Origin: an uncultured Spartobacteria bacterium
Lineage (GTDB): Bacteria; Verrucomicrobiota; Verrucomicrobiia; Chthoniobacterales; Chthoniobacteraceae
Length of the DNA: 64,000 nucleotides
Direction: 5' to 3'
Assembly (NCBI GenBank): GCA_903882875.1
Contig: CAIRYQ010000010.1
Location: 1 to 64,000 of the forward strand
Below, in pieces: positions 49,101-56,161 of this stretch. A program made the position numbers and the translations under genes. Within the stretch, counting starts at the first letter, position 1, and the number at the start of each line of letters is the position of its first letter. Below the pieces are notes generated by a model, which was not told the DNA's origin, searched no databases, and saw nothing but the letters and a program-made list of their open reading frames with translations.

Positions 49101-49247
49101 GGTGCAGAGCGCACGAAATTCGGCGCTTACTTTTCGAGGCAGAAGGAATTGATAGGCGGCACCGATCCGAAGCTCGCCGCCGAGAAAGCCCTCGCCGCCA
49201 CCTGCCTTGTTGCGCTGGCGACCAACGAGTTCATCTACGTCGATTAG
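46116..49247 (+). CDS. PSD1 cytochrome (PSCyt1-DUF1549-DUF1553)
   Basis: A 1043-residue exported protein. The ATG at 46116 follows the upstream stop by 13 bases and gives a signal peptide ending AAFAAE. PSCyt1 has CYKCHSVAAKAQGKLKGGL and the MPPKHKLPE segment. DUF1549: FDLTGLPPSPEELADF, RHWLDLVRYAESGG, and CVRCHEHKYDPIPH. A beta-rich insert of about residues 460-670 looks like a galactose-binding-like module. DUF1553 follows: LLARVIVNRVWKYHFGRGIV, LPTQALTMMNSPFVRDIA. It pairs with the DUF1501 gene 32 bases downstream. Confidence 0.92.
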   Translation: MQTLHARQPRCVVHFSLSVGLLFSQAAFAAEQGPPSPEGIAFFEQKIRPVLADSCYKCHSVAAKAQGKLKGGLFLDTREGVLAGGDTGPSVVPGKPDASLLVKAVRWSDPDVEMPPKHKLPEPVIADFAKWVAIGVPDPRTGAQGSAKREINVAQGREFWSFKPLAHPSPPEVKNAAWVRSPVDRFILAKQEAAGVTPSAPVSREKLARRAYFDLTGLPPSPEELADFLKDESPDVFAKLVDRLLASPRYGERWGRHWLDLVRYAESGGYEFDGYRNGAYHYRDWVIRALNDDMPYSDFVRWQLAGDKIAPGTYVGEAATGFLVAGPYPGQITAKTEERIRYDQLDDMLSTIGSSMLGLTVECVRCHEHKYDPIPHADYYALAATLAATSHGVELVDADPTATKTALDAHAAAHAPLLAALRKFEAEELPARLEKWQREEMPALSSTARWQTLDPIEVRADKAWLDAEADGSVTFAGRTKAVQNRPGRAQGTDDPNNITYTITAHTFQRNLAAIRLDAIADRKFPKSGPGLAADGSFNLVEFSVTASPLDAGSAEKPVTLKLVPAQARFAEKAMPIQNSVDGNRTTGWRAKDNPGVDNAAAFEIAGGFPGFDGGTVITFHIEFRTDAIGRLRLAMTNSPLPARPAENGKPAAEIPDALGGGTDVQHLRDLRAMLDAKLVAAARPDAMRWMSRFDCEGKALFDTVADHARQAPRPKLSEVYTTLQGGRDVFLLRRGDVGNKEGKAAPGFLQVLATTEPGRWLAPPERDPRVALGDWIADAEHGAGHLLARVIVNRVWKYHFGRGIVATPNDFGAQGARPTHPELLDFLAGELIRSGWKLKPLHRLMMLSAAYQQGADANAQNQQRDPDNKLLWQRPAHRLEAEAIRDALLSVGEKLDPKMFGPAEGTVESARRSVYLRVRRSELIPFLTLFDAPDATRSMGDRGATTLPTQALTMMNSPFVRDIAARLAKRALAKGGTPEAAIDHMFQIAFSRLPSGAERTKFGAYFSRQKELIGGTDPKLAAEKALAATCLVALATNEFIYVD

Positions 49248-49279
49248 AACGCCCTTCATTTCTCCACGACTCCACTCCC

Positions 49280-50740
49280 ATGTTCAGCCACCACACACCA
49301 GGAGAGCTCGTTCTTCCCACGCGCCGCAAATTCCTCCAGCAAGTCGGACACGGCTTCGGATCGCTCGCACTCGCGGCGATGCTGAACGAGCAGACCCGCG
49401 CCGCCGCCGCGGTCAATCCATTGCTCCCGCGCCGCCCGGATTTCACTCCGCGCGCACGGGCGGTCATCTGGCTCTTCATGACTGGCGCGCCTTCACAGGT
49501 GGACACATGGGACTACAAGCCGGAGCTGCAAAAGCGGCATGGCCAGGTGCTGCCGGGCAGCGATCCGCAGACGGGATTTTTCAAGACCAGCGGCAAGTGT
49601 CTCAAGTCGCCATTCGGCTGGCAGCAGCATGGACAGAGCGGCACCTGGGTGTCGGACATTTTTCCAAATCTCGCGCGACACGTGGACGACATGACGTTCA
49701 TCCATTCGTGCTATCTCAAGGGGAACAATCATGCGCCTGCCGCAATCGAACTGATGTGCGGCACGAACGTCCCAGGCCGGCCTAGCACCGGCGCATGGGT
49801 CACCTACGGCCTCGGCACGGAGAACCAAAATCTCCCCGCATTCGTCGTGATGCACGACCGTAAGCCGCGCGGTGACGACCAGATCTGGTCGGCTGGTTTT
49901 CTTCCAAAGACTTTCCAGGCGCTCGCGCTTGATGCGCGACGAAAGGAGGCGATCGACAACCTGCTGCGGGCGAAGGAGGAGACTGACGCGCAGCAGCGGA
50001 CAGCGCTCGATTTGTTGCGTGACGTGAACACCGCCCACGCGCAGGTCCGGCCCACGCAGGCCGACCTCGCCGCACGGATCAACAGCTTCGAACTCGCCTA
50101 CCGCATGCAGACCGCCGCCCCCGAGGCGCTCGATTACCAAAGCGAGAGTGAGGCGACCAAGAAGCTCTACGGCATCGGCGAAAAGAACACCGAGACCTTT
50201 GGCCGACAGTGCCTCATCGCGCGGCGATTGGTCGAACGGGGCGTGCGCTACATCCAGATTTTCGCAGGCAAAGGCACCGGCGGCGACGGCTCGGTGGACG
50301 ATGTGCCGTGGGACGGCCACAACAACATCGAGGCCAATCACCGCTCGTGCGGCGCGGCGACCGATCAGCCCGCCGCAGCGCTGCTCGCGGATCTCAAGTC
50401 TCGTGGGCTGCTCGATTCCACGCTCGTGATCTGGGGTGGCGAATTCGGCAGGACGAGCGATGCGCAAGGCACCGTCGGCCGCGATCACAATCCGCACGCC
50501 TTCACGACATGGATGGCGGGCGGCGGCACGCGCGGCGGCGGATTCCACTACGGAGCGACGGATGAGTTCGGCTACAAGGCGGTGGAGAACAAAGTCCACG
50601 TGAACGACCTCCACGCGACGATCCTCCACCTCCTCGGCCTCGATCACGAGAAGCTCACCTATCGTTACAACGGCCGCGATTTCCGCCTCACCGATGTCGG
50701 CGGACACCTGCTGCGCGAAGTCATCGCCGGGGACATTTGA
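49280..50740 (+). CDS. DUF1501 protein, Tat-exported
   Basis: A 486-residue protein. Twin-arginine signal TRRKFLQQVGHGFGSLALA. DUF1501 motifs: TGAPSQVDTWDYKP, YGLGTENQNLPAFVV, RRLVERGVRYIQIFAGKG, LVIWGGEFGRTS and the ending YNGRDFRLTDVGGHLL. Last gene of the second module and of the conserved chromosomal block; accessory DNA begins just after it. Confidence 0.92.
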   Translation: MFSHHTPGELVLPTRRKFLQQVGHGFGSLALAAMLNEQTRAAAAVNPLLPRRPDFTPRARAVIWLFMTGAPSQVDTWDYKPELQKRHGQVLPGSDPQTGFFKTSGKCLKSPFGWQQHGQSGTWVSDIFPNLARHVDDMTFIHSCYLKGNNHAPAAIELMCGTNVPGRPSTGAWVTYGLGTENQNLPAFVVMHDRKPRGDDQIWSAGFLPKTFQALALDARRKEAIDNLLRAKEETDAQQRTALDLLRDVNTAHAQVRPTQADLAARINSFELAYRMQTAAPEALDYQSESEATKKLYGIGEKNTETFGRQCLIARRLVERGVRYIQIFAGKGTGGDGSVDDVPWDGHNNIEANHRSCGAATDQPAAALLADLKSRGLLDSTLVIWGGEFGRTSDAQGTVGRDHNPHAFTTWMAGGGTRGGGFHYGATDEFGYKAVENKVHVNDLHATILHLLGLDHEKLTYRYNGRDFRLTDVGGHLLREVIAGDI

Positions 50741-50753
50741 GCACGTCCATCAA

Positions 50754-50930
50754 ATGAACCACCTCATCCAGTCAATCCTCGGAATCATTACCCTCTTATC
50801 GAGCTGCGTCGTCGTGCAGGGAGCAGAATGCGGCAAGCTCGCCATCGGCTATGTTATCAGCAGCGCCCAGGAAGGATGCGCGCTCAAGCCACTCGACCAG
50901 CCAATCACCTCCGCGCCACGCTGCAACTAA
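50754..50930 (+). CDS. 58-residue signal-peptide-bearing small protein or gene remnant
   Basis: ATG at 50754, 13 bases after the DUF1501 stop. The first ~25 residues form a good signal peptide (LIQSILGIITLLSSCVVV core, cleavage near QGAE); only about 33 residues follow, with three Cys. No family recognised. It may be a genuine small exported protein, or the 5' end of a larger exported-protein gene cut off where the accessory region begins. Confidence 0.4.
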   Translation: MNHLIQSILGIITLLSSCVVVQGAECGKLAIGYVISSAQEGCALKPLDQPITSAPRCN

Positions 50931-51344
50931 CCTAGTTCAGGAAATCAACCGGCGCTCCTAACCGGAGGCTGCTTCTTGCAAAATAGGCATCACCGACCTA
51001 GGCCATTTTTGGGGTGCAGTTTTCTGCAAGTAGCGGAATTCACCAAGGGACTCCGTTCTAATTTTTCCTAAAATGGGTGGCGGTAATTTTTCAGAAGCGG
51101 GTCACCCGGCATGCGTGGGTCGGAAGTCGACCGTTACATCGTTCCCACAAATCAGCCGTCTCCATTTACCGCGCGGTTTGCGTAAGGGCTCCTTGAAACA
51201 AGGACTCGCACCTTCGTGGCATGTCCATCGAAGGCAGATGAGGAGGAAGCAGAACAAGCAAATCCACCGTGCGTTTCAACTTGCGCTCAAACGGGCGCAC
51301 ATGCCGAACCCTCTGCCGATACTGCTCATGCCGCGCGCAGCGGC
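50931..51344. other. Non-coding stretch at left edge of accessory region
   Basis: About 414 bases that are more AT-rich than the flanking chromosomal genes. One small inverted repeat, TGCAG TTTT CTGCA, lies near 51016-51029. Reading frames across it have unlikely composition. It may contain the promoter of the XRE gene at 51345. Confidence 0.4.
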
Positions 51345-51674
51345 ATGCTGTATAAGAACCTCATCGGAGCGGAAATCAGGAAAAGGCGGGACCGCCTCGG
51401 TTGGAGTCAATCCGACCTGGCGGTGAGGTTGCAGCTTGCCGGTTGGGATATCGATCGCAGCCAACTTTCAAAGATCGAATGCCGCTTGGTTCATGTCAGC
51501 GATTTCCAACAACTGTATTTCGTGCGCGTTTTCAAAATAAGCCTCGACGAGCTTCTGCCCAACGTCGATCCGCTGGAGAAGATTAACGACTTTTTGGCGC
51601 GAACGATGGAGCGAAAACGGGCTCCAATTCCGAGAGGCAAGAAGCCGAAGGCAAGGAAACCAACGCAGAGTTAG
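51345..51674 (+). CDS. XRE-family HTH regulator, copy 1
   Basis: 109 residues. The ATG at 51345 starts right before the HTH. The motif is LIGAEIRKRRDRLGWSQSDL, then AVRLQLAGWDIDRSQLSKIE, a Cro/CI-type helix-turn-helix with a slightly long turn. A basic tail (RGKKPKARKP) follows. The gene 158 bases downstream encodes a clear paralogue. Likely an element-encoded repressor. Confidence 0.75.
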   Translation: MLYKNLIGAEIRKRRDRLGWSQSDLAVRLQLAGWDIDRSQLSKIECRLVHVSDFQQLYFVRVFKISLDELLPNVDPLEKINDFLARTMERKRAPIPRGKKPKARKPTQS

Positions 51675-51831
51675 AGCCGGACATTTTAGTGACCTCGCCG
51701 CGCCAGTTGCCGCCGCCAGAACAATCCGAATCGGAACGATTGGATTGAGACGATATTCCTGCGGCGGTTTCCCTCAGTTGGCGGGCAAATCATGCGCCAG
51801 AAGCAGCGCAAGGCGCGGATGATTCGGTGTT

Positions 51832-52155
51832 ATGAGTCTCCGCATGATGAAGATTTTCACGCATCGAAATCTAGTTGGACCAATCATCGGCCGGTTGCGG
51901 CGGAAGCGAGGTTGGACCCAGGCCGATTTTGCCGTTCATCTTCAGCTTGCCGGTTGGAATATCAGCCGCAGCGGAGTGGCAAAAATCGAAGCGCAGCTCG
52001 TGCATGTCGGCGACCGCGAAATTTGCTACCTGCGGCAAGTCTTGCGGGTGGACGTGAAAGAGCTGTTTCCACGTTTCGATCCTCACAAATCCATTCGCGA
52101 AGGAATAGCCGAGTTGTTGAGCAAAGAACCTGTCGGCGAAATGGTCGCTAATTGA
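51832..52155 (+). CDS. XRE-family HTH regulator, copy 2
   Basis: 107 residues; ATG at 51832 (another at 51847 is possible). LVGPIIGRLRRKRGWTQADF, then AVHLQLAGWNISRSGVAKIE, closely parallels copy 1, including the LQLAGW turn and the downstream LVHV segment. The two genes therefore arose by tandem duplication. Two related repressors side by side next to an integrase suggests control of a mobile element. Confidence 0.75.
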   Translation: MSLRMMKIFTHRNLVGPIIGRLRRKRGWTQADFAVHLQLAGWNISRSGVAKIEAQLVHVGDREICYLRQVLRVDVKELFPRFDPHKSIREGIAELLSKEPVGEMVAN

Positions 52156-52202
52156 CGCGTTTCGCGATTCACGCTCGGACATTCGATTTTCAGAACGACC
52201 TG

Positions 52203-52469
52203 ATGCTACGCGTCGAAATTCCAGATGACCTCCTGATCCGTGCCGTGAGTGACGCGGTCGAGCGCCAACTTTCGCGAATCAATGAATTCACCGGCTACGT
52301 CGATCTAAAGGGAGCCTGCAAATTCTTGTCCGTAGGCGAATCGCAGTTCAAGGAATGGGTGAGGATCGGCTACATCCACCCGCGTAAAGTCAGCTCGCAC
52401 CTCGTGCGTTACCGGCTCAAAGAACTTGAGAATTTTATGGAGGACTTCCTGATCAAAGCTCGGGTTTAG
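52203..52469 (+). CDS. Excisionase-like HTH_17 DNA-binding protein
   Basis: 88 residues from ATG 52203; a TTG at 52152 overlapping the upstream stop would extend it. The core YVDLKGACKFLSVGESQFKEWVRIG then HLVRYRLKELENFM has the pattern of MerR/excisionase-type winged helix proteins. Its stop overlaps the stop of the opposing integrase gene by 4 bases. Proposed role: directionality factor (Xis) or repressor for the integrase. Confidence 0.65.
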   Translation: MLRVEIPDDLLIRAVSDAVERQLSRINEFTGYVDLKGACKFLSVGESQFKEWVRIGYIHPRKVSSHLVRYRLKELENFMEDFLIKARV

Positions 52470-53680
52470 GCGGCGCGGCGGTGTGATGACTTTTGGGTGT
52501 TGTCCGCAGCACGAGTCTCCGTTGGGAGCACGGAGAACCAATCCGCCGCCTGTTTTTCCGTCACCAGTTCTCGATAATTCCGGAACAGCATCGTGGGCGA
52601 ATTTCCCATCTCTAAAGCCACCCGCGCCGCGTCTTTGATGTCGGCCAGCCGGTAGCTCGCGTAGCTGTGCCGCAAGGCGTTCGGCTTCCAGATGAATTCA
52701 ATGACCTCATTGCCTTCCTTGATGCTGCTTTTGCAAAACTTCTGTCGAGCCTCGCAGAGGGCATCGTTCCGTGTGTAGCCGACGACGTGGCCGGACTTTT
52801 GCCGGAGTGGCGTGAGCCAGGCCGTAAGCGCAGGCAGCAGTGGTACGAGCCGACGCGAAGCAGTCTTGGCCTTTTCAGCCGCGACCTCAATAAAGCCTTG
52901 ATCAAAGCGAATGTCGCCCCAATCAAGTCGCATGATTTCCTGACTGCGCAGGCCAGCCAGCGCACCAATGGCAAAAAATGGCAGCAGCTTTTCCGGGGCA
53001 TTCGAGAGCAGTAATCGCAGTTCACGAGGCGTGTAGATTTCAATCGCTCCTTCCCCCGAGTTCGCCGCCGCTACGTCCTCAACGACAGTCGGCTCATTCC
53101 TTGGCAGGTAACGCTTACCGCGGGCGTACCGGAAAAGCTGGAGAACGGCATTGCGGTAGTTGTTCCTTGTGCGCCCACTGACATTGAGGCCGTTCAACCA
53201 GACTTCGATTTCGTGCGTGCTGATTTGATCGATACGACCGGGAAACGCCGCAGCGAATTTGTTCATCCTGTATTTTCGATCCTCCAGATGGAAAAAGCTC
53301 ACACCTTCGACACGCTTTGAAGTGAGAAATTCTTCGGCAACTTCCGCAGCCGTTTTTGTGATGATGCGCGGTGTCTTGCCGCGTCCTGCAATCCACTCCT
53401 CAATCGCAGTCAGCAGAGACACGCCAAACGGCACGAGCTTGCCTTTGGCGAGTCGGTAATCCTCGACCTCCGCGAGTGTCATCGGTTTCTCGTGCGCTCG
53501 GCCCGAGGCAATTTGAGCAATGAGCCTTCGTGCTTCGATTTTTGCTGCGTCGAGGGAGGTGCGAGTGATTCTTTTTCGCGTCTTTCCGAGCAGAGTGGTG
53601 ACGCAAAAGCGCCCGTCGGAGAATTCGTAAATCGGGACGGAGATATTTCCCTCTTTGACATCGATGCGTTTCGTTTTCAC
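52466..53680 (-). CDS. Tyrosine recombinase / integrase
   Basis: 404 residues. The N-terminal SAM-like core-binding domain lies at about 108-195 (AEEFLTSKRVEGVSFFHLED, then RTRNNYRNAVLQLFRYA). The catalytic domain has Arg245 (LAGLRSQEI), probable Lys272, NALRHSYAS with Arg337 and Asn334 in place of the usual first His, MGNSP with Asn360 where His/Trp is usual, and nucleophile Tyr369 in LFRNYREL. Such substitutions occur in this integrase group, so activity remains plausible. A tRNA 3'-end fragment lies about 75 bases upstream of the start. Confidence 0.88.
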   Translation of the reverse strand: MKTKRIDVKEGNISVPIYEFSDGRFCVTTLLGKTRKRITRTSLDAAKIEARRLIAQIASGRAHEKPMTLAEVEDYRLAKGKLVPFGVSLLTAIEEWIAGRGKTPRIITKTAAEVAEEFLTSKRVEGVSFFHLEDRKYRMNKFAAAFPGRIDQISTHEIEVWLNGLNVSGRTRNNYRNAVLQLFRYARGKRYLPRNEPTVVEDVAAANSGEGAIEIYTPRELRLLLSNAPEKLLPFFAIGALAGLRSQEIMRLDWGDIRFDQGFIEVAAEKAKTASRRLVPLLPALTAWLTPLRQKSGHVVGYTRNDALCEARQKFCKSSIKEGNEVIEFIWKPNALRHSYASYRLADIKDAARVALEMGNSPTMLFRNYRELVTEKQAADWFSVLPTETRAADNTQKSSHRRAA

Positions 53681-53754
53681 GGGGAAAGAATCTGCCGCCG
53701 TGTCACGGAATTGTCACGCCAAATCCAAAATGGCCCTGGAAGCCGCATGGAATA

Positions 53755-53777
53755 TGGCGACCCTAACGGGATTCGAA
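53755..53777 (-). other. tRNA 3'-end fragment, candidate attachment-site core
   Basis: On the minus strand these 23 bases begin TTCGAATCCCG and end GTCGCCA. They fit the T-loop, the 3' T-stem strand, the acceptor strand, a discriminator base and encoded CCA of a tRNA. The bases before the T-loop are not a matching T-stem, so no complete tRNA is present. A free tRNA 3' end beside an integrase is the classic core of an att site. By orientation, the fragment would be the end opposite an intact tRNA, but no intact copy was found in this window. Confidence 0.6.
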
Positions 53778-54098
53778 AACTCGCTACTTTTTCCCCAGTT
53801 TGCATAAGTTTGCTCGCTGCTGCCACTTGCTGCGCACCTGGTTTTTGATCGATCGGCAAGAATGTGCAGAATTCGGCAACCAATCCGTCGTGAATTGTCG
53901 TGAAAAAAATGAGCGCGACATTGATGAACGAACGATGCGCTGACCACGCGGTCTCGATGAGGTCCGAATCCAAAAAAACTTTTGACAGGGGCCTGATCGT
54001 CGTTATCGTCATAGAAGTGACTGGAGTTCCGCGGGCCAAGTTGGCGGCGGGGTTCGCACTCACAAAGTTCTGCCTCGCTTCACCCGTGGAAGCGAGAG
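53778..54098. other. Region between integrase promoter side and HTH gene
   Basis: No convincing gene. Reading frames on both strands run through the tRNA fragment or lack domains. A possible promoter (TTGACA, listed separately) lies near its right end. The sequence is visibly more AT-rich than the flanking chromosome. Confidence 0.4.
53982..54009 (+). promoter_or_regulatory. Possible sigma-70-type promoter
   Basis: TTGACA at 53982-53987 followed 16 bases later by TATCGT (54004-54009). The -35 matches consensus, while the -10 is poor. It points toward the HTH and Rep genes. Confidence 0.3.
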
Positions 54099-54425
54099 TT
54101 GGGGCGAAAAGGATCAGGGCAGATCAGGATCTACGTTCGTAATCAAAACTTACGAGCGTCTCAAAAATCAAGATTGGTTCTCCTGACAAAAAAAGAAATC
54201 GCTGCCCGATACAGAGCATCGCTGCGGACAATCGGCAACTGGACTGGCCGGTTTTTACCGTCAATCAAGATCGGTGGGAAACGTCTGTATGACGCCGCCG
54301 CATGCGATGAAGTGGTTCGTGCTTTCGAGCACCGGCCCCGCCTGTCGAGGCAAACTGACAGGGACTGGCAAGCGCACAACCATGTCGATTCCGACAAGCG
54401 CGACAGCGAAGTCGAGGAACGATGA
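54099..54425 (+). CDS. Excisionase/MerR-like HTH protein upstream of Rep
   Basis: Up to 108 residues. Start uncertain: TTG at 54099, or TTG at 54174 directly before the HTH. The HTH core is LLTKKEIAARYRASLRTIGN, then GRFLPSIKIGGKRLYDAAA, typical of HTH_17 excisionase-like proteins. The tail is polar. A hairpin (54133-54159) lies in the possible extended 5' part, which favours the shorter protein. It is followed closely by the Rep gene and may regulate it. Confidence 0.55.
   Translation: MGRKGSGQIRIYVRNQNLRASQKSRLVLLTKKEIAARYRASLRTIGNWTGRFLPSIKIGGKRLYDAAACDEVVRAFEHRPRLSRQTDRDWQAHNHVDSDKRDSEVEER
54133..54159. repeat. Inverted repeat near HTH gene start
   Basis: ACGTTCGTAA (54133-54142), seven-base loop, TTACGAGCGT (54150-54159): complementary with one G-T pair. 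Just upstream, GATCAGG occurs twice within 20 bases (about 54111-54130). Could be an operator for the HTH protein or part of a replication region. Confidence 0.4.
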
Positions 54426-54454
54426 AGCCCAATCGGGATTCTGGAACAGTCACA

Positions 54455-54482
54455 CCCAGCCGCCGTCCCCTCGGCGGCTGGG
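54455..54482. repeat. Strong hairpin immediately upstream of Rep
   Basis: CCCAGCCGCCG (54455-54465), loop TCCCCT, CGGCGGCTGGG (54472-54482): a perfect 11-bp stem ending 3 bases before the GTG of the Rep gene. No T-tract follows. It could control Rep translation or be a nick-site or origin hairpin. Confidence 0.55.
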
Positions 54483-54485
54483 ATC

Positions 54486-55643
54486 GTGGCGACCTACCAA
54501 TTCCGTGTGACATGGTTCCACGATGCCTCGGGCTCGGTGGCGCAATTCGCGCCAACCGCCCTGTGGCGAGGATTTCGATGCCGAGGTTCTCGGCGGACAC
54601 GCAAATGCAGGAAATTGCCTTCTTCAAAAATCCAGCAACATACCCCCGACTGGGCCGCACGGCCTTCTCTTCTAGGTAATAATTCATCAAACACCCCACC
54701 ACCCAGCCTCCGCCCGCCTCCCTTCGAGGCAGGCTTCGTCCCGCCTGAATACCACGGTCGCGAACGTCAGTGGGAGCGGCGAAACTGCCCATCACACCGG
54801 CGAAAAGGTATCGTCGTCCTTAAGAACGCCATCGCCACTCTCCTTGAGAGGGAACCCTTGAGCCATGCCGGCGTGTTGCTCTTGAGGTTGACCGGCGAGG
54901 TGAGCAGTGCTGCCGCCAGAAAGCGGTTCGGAAAAATTACCTACACCCTGAACAAGCTTTTCAAATACCACTGCGGTGCCCTTGAGTTTGGCCGCGATGG
55001 CAGACTCCACATTCATCTTCTCGTCGTGGCGCAGAACGACATTGCTTCGGGTTTTGACAGGACTGCCTATCGGCAGTTTTGCCTTTTGCAGAAAGGCGAA
55101 CTCAACAGTTGTTTTTCCCCGGAAGAGAGGGCGGCATACAGACGGGAACTCCCGGCCAAGTTCAACCCGAACGAAAACTTGCGCAGGATTCGCGAGCAAC
55201 TGAACACCCGATTCGCGAACGGATCTCACGGCTTTAAGGAAGTGCGCATTCAGGATCTTGCGCCCATCATTGAAAATGCTGAGGCGGTTTCAAACTACCT
55301 CACGGCGGATCTCTACAAGCGCTCATCCGACTTCCAGCGTTACGTGAAACGGACTCGCATGATCGTGCTCCCCAGAAAAGTCCCCCGCAAAATGAACCGT
55401 TCGTTTTCATGGAACAACCGGCGGGGAAAACTGCACCGGAAAAAAGTGGGCACAATCGCCGGCTACCTCGGCCTAGACCGGGATGGCTTGAAAGTCAGGT
55501 TCGGAACCAGGGATTGGATGAAGAAAGTCGGCGCTCTCATCGGGTTGATTGAGCAAGCGCAACCGCTTTGGCCTGACATGTTTCCTTACCATTTCGACCC
55601 GGTCGTGTTCTGTCTGAATGTTGTCCGGAGCCGCGGATGGTAA
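54486..55643 (+). CDS. Candidate HUH-type replication initiator (Rep)
   Basis: 385 residues from GTG 54486; the N-terminal ~80 residues are Pro/Arg-rich and the true start may be later, although few in-frame alternatives exist. HUH-like features appear in order: a motif-I-like strand (AGVLLLRLTGEV, near 128-139), GRLHIHLLVVA with His-x-His at 175-177, and the helix AVSNYLTADLYKRS with Tyr271 and Tyr277 in the place of the nucleophile tyrosines. HUH endonucleases nick and join single-stranded DNA in rolling-circle replication of plasmids and phages. Strong hairpins flank the gene on both sides. The family call is by motif only. Confidence 0.55.
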   Translation: MATYQFRVTWFHDASGSVAQFAPTALWRGFRCRGSRRTRKCRKLPSSKIQQHTPDWAARPSLLGNNSSNTPPPSLRPPPFEAGFVPPEYHGRERQWERRNCPSHRRKGIVVLKNAIATLLEREPLSHAGVLLLRLTGEVSSAAARKRFGKITYTLNKLFKYHCGALEFGRDGRLHIHLLVVAQNDIASGFDRTAYRQFCLLQKGELNSCFSPEERAAYRRELPAKFNPNENLRRIREQLNTRFANGSHGFKEVRIQDLAPIIENAEAVSNYLTADLYKRSSDFQRYVKRTRMIVLPRKVPRKMNRSFSWNNRRGKLHRKKVGTIAGYLGLDRDGLKVRFGTRDWMKKVGALIGLIEQAQPLWPDMFPYHFDPVVFCLNVVRSRGW

Positions 55644-55690
55644 GGCGTCTTCCCACGCCCGTTGAGGGACTTCCCGATACCAAAAAAAGG

Positions 55691-55729
55691 ATTGAGCTGA
55701 GCGGCGGCGCAGCCGCCGTGAAGCTCAAT
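55691..55729. repeat. Long GC-rich hairpin downstream of Rep
   Basis: ATTGAGCT (55691-55698) pairs with AGCTCAAT (55722-55729). Inside it GCGGCGGC pairs with GCCGCCGT (one G-T), with GA opposite GA between the two stems and a GCA loop: an 18-position stem. It starts 47 bases after the Rep stop. It might terminate Rep transcription or belong to a replication origin. An imperfect second hairpin (TCCTGG ... CTAGGA) follows near 55786-55812. Confidence 0.5.
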
Positions 55730-55989
55730 TTGTGCGAACTGAGCGTGCCTCTCGGAGCCGGCTTGGGCAGTTTGCCGATGGGATGTCCTGGTTGAGCGAA
55801 GCGAGACTAGGACTCTCATCAGGCAAATGGTTACACCGGTTCCGGGTAGGTCCGGTCAGTGAGCACCGTCGTAGCAAGCGGACCACGTTTCACCTCAACC
55901 GGCATCAGGGTTTTGCGGTGCTGGCGACGGCCTTCGCCGATACTCGCAAGCGCATGTAATTTTCCGCATCCTTCTTCCTCAATCGCCGC
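55730..55989. other. Non-coding or unassigned stretch after Rep
   Basis: About 260 bases. A 75-codon reading frame (55732-55959) is Arg/Ser-rich without a domain and is not supported. Several short imperfect inverted repeats are present. Group II intron domain V was looked for and not found. Confidence 0.35.
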
Positions 55990-56085
55990 ATGAAACGCCT
56001 TTCCGGCCTGTTCCTGCCAGCCGGCCTCGTATTGCTGGCCCAGTTTGCGGTTCTTGCAGACGACGCGCTTACCCCTCGGCCATAA
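55990..56085 (+). CDS. 31-residue signal-peptide-only ORF, probable truncated gene
   Basis: ATG at 55990, stop TAA at 56083-56085. The product is MKRLSGLFLPAGLVLLAQ followed by FAVLADDALTPRP: a complete signal peptide with cleavage near LAD and only about eight residues after it. It looks like the 5' end of an exported-protein gene separated from its body, similar to the short ORF at 50754. A real micro-peptide is less likely. Confidence 0.35.
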   Translation: MKRLSGLFLPAGLVLLAQFAVLADDALTPRP

Positions 56086-56161
56086 AGTTGTACGGCCAGA
56101 CGAAAGTTAATCTTCCCCGCTGAGCGAATTTTTCACGGACTCCGAATGAACTGAAACGAAG

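Noticed and set aside
53677-54063. A 128-codon minus-strand reading frame upstream of the integrase
   Set aside because: It runs straight through the tRNA 3'-end fragment and overlaps the integrase start. Such frames commonly arise from att/tRNA sequence and no domain is visible.
54484-54508. TGGCGACC-TA sequence at 54487 as a second att copy
   Set aside because: Only the first eight or so bases agree with the tRNA fragment at 53755; the rest diverges.
55730-55989. Possible group II intron or retron RNA after the Rep gene
   Set aside because: No domain V consensus and no reverse transcriptase; the hairpins are better explained as replication or termination signals.
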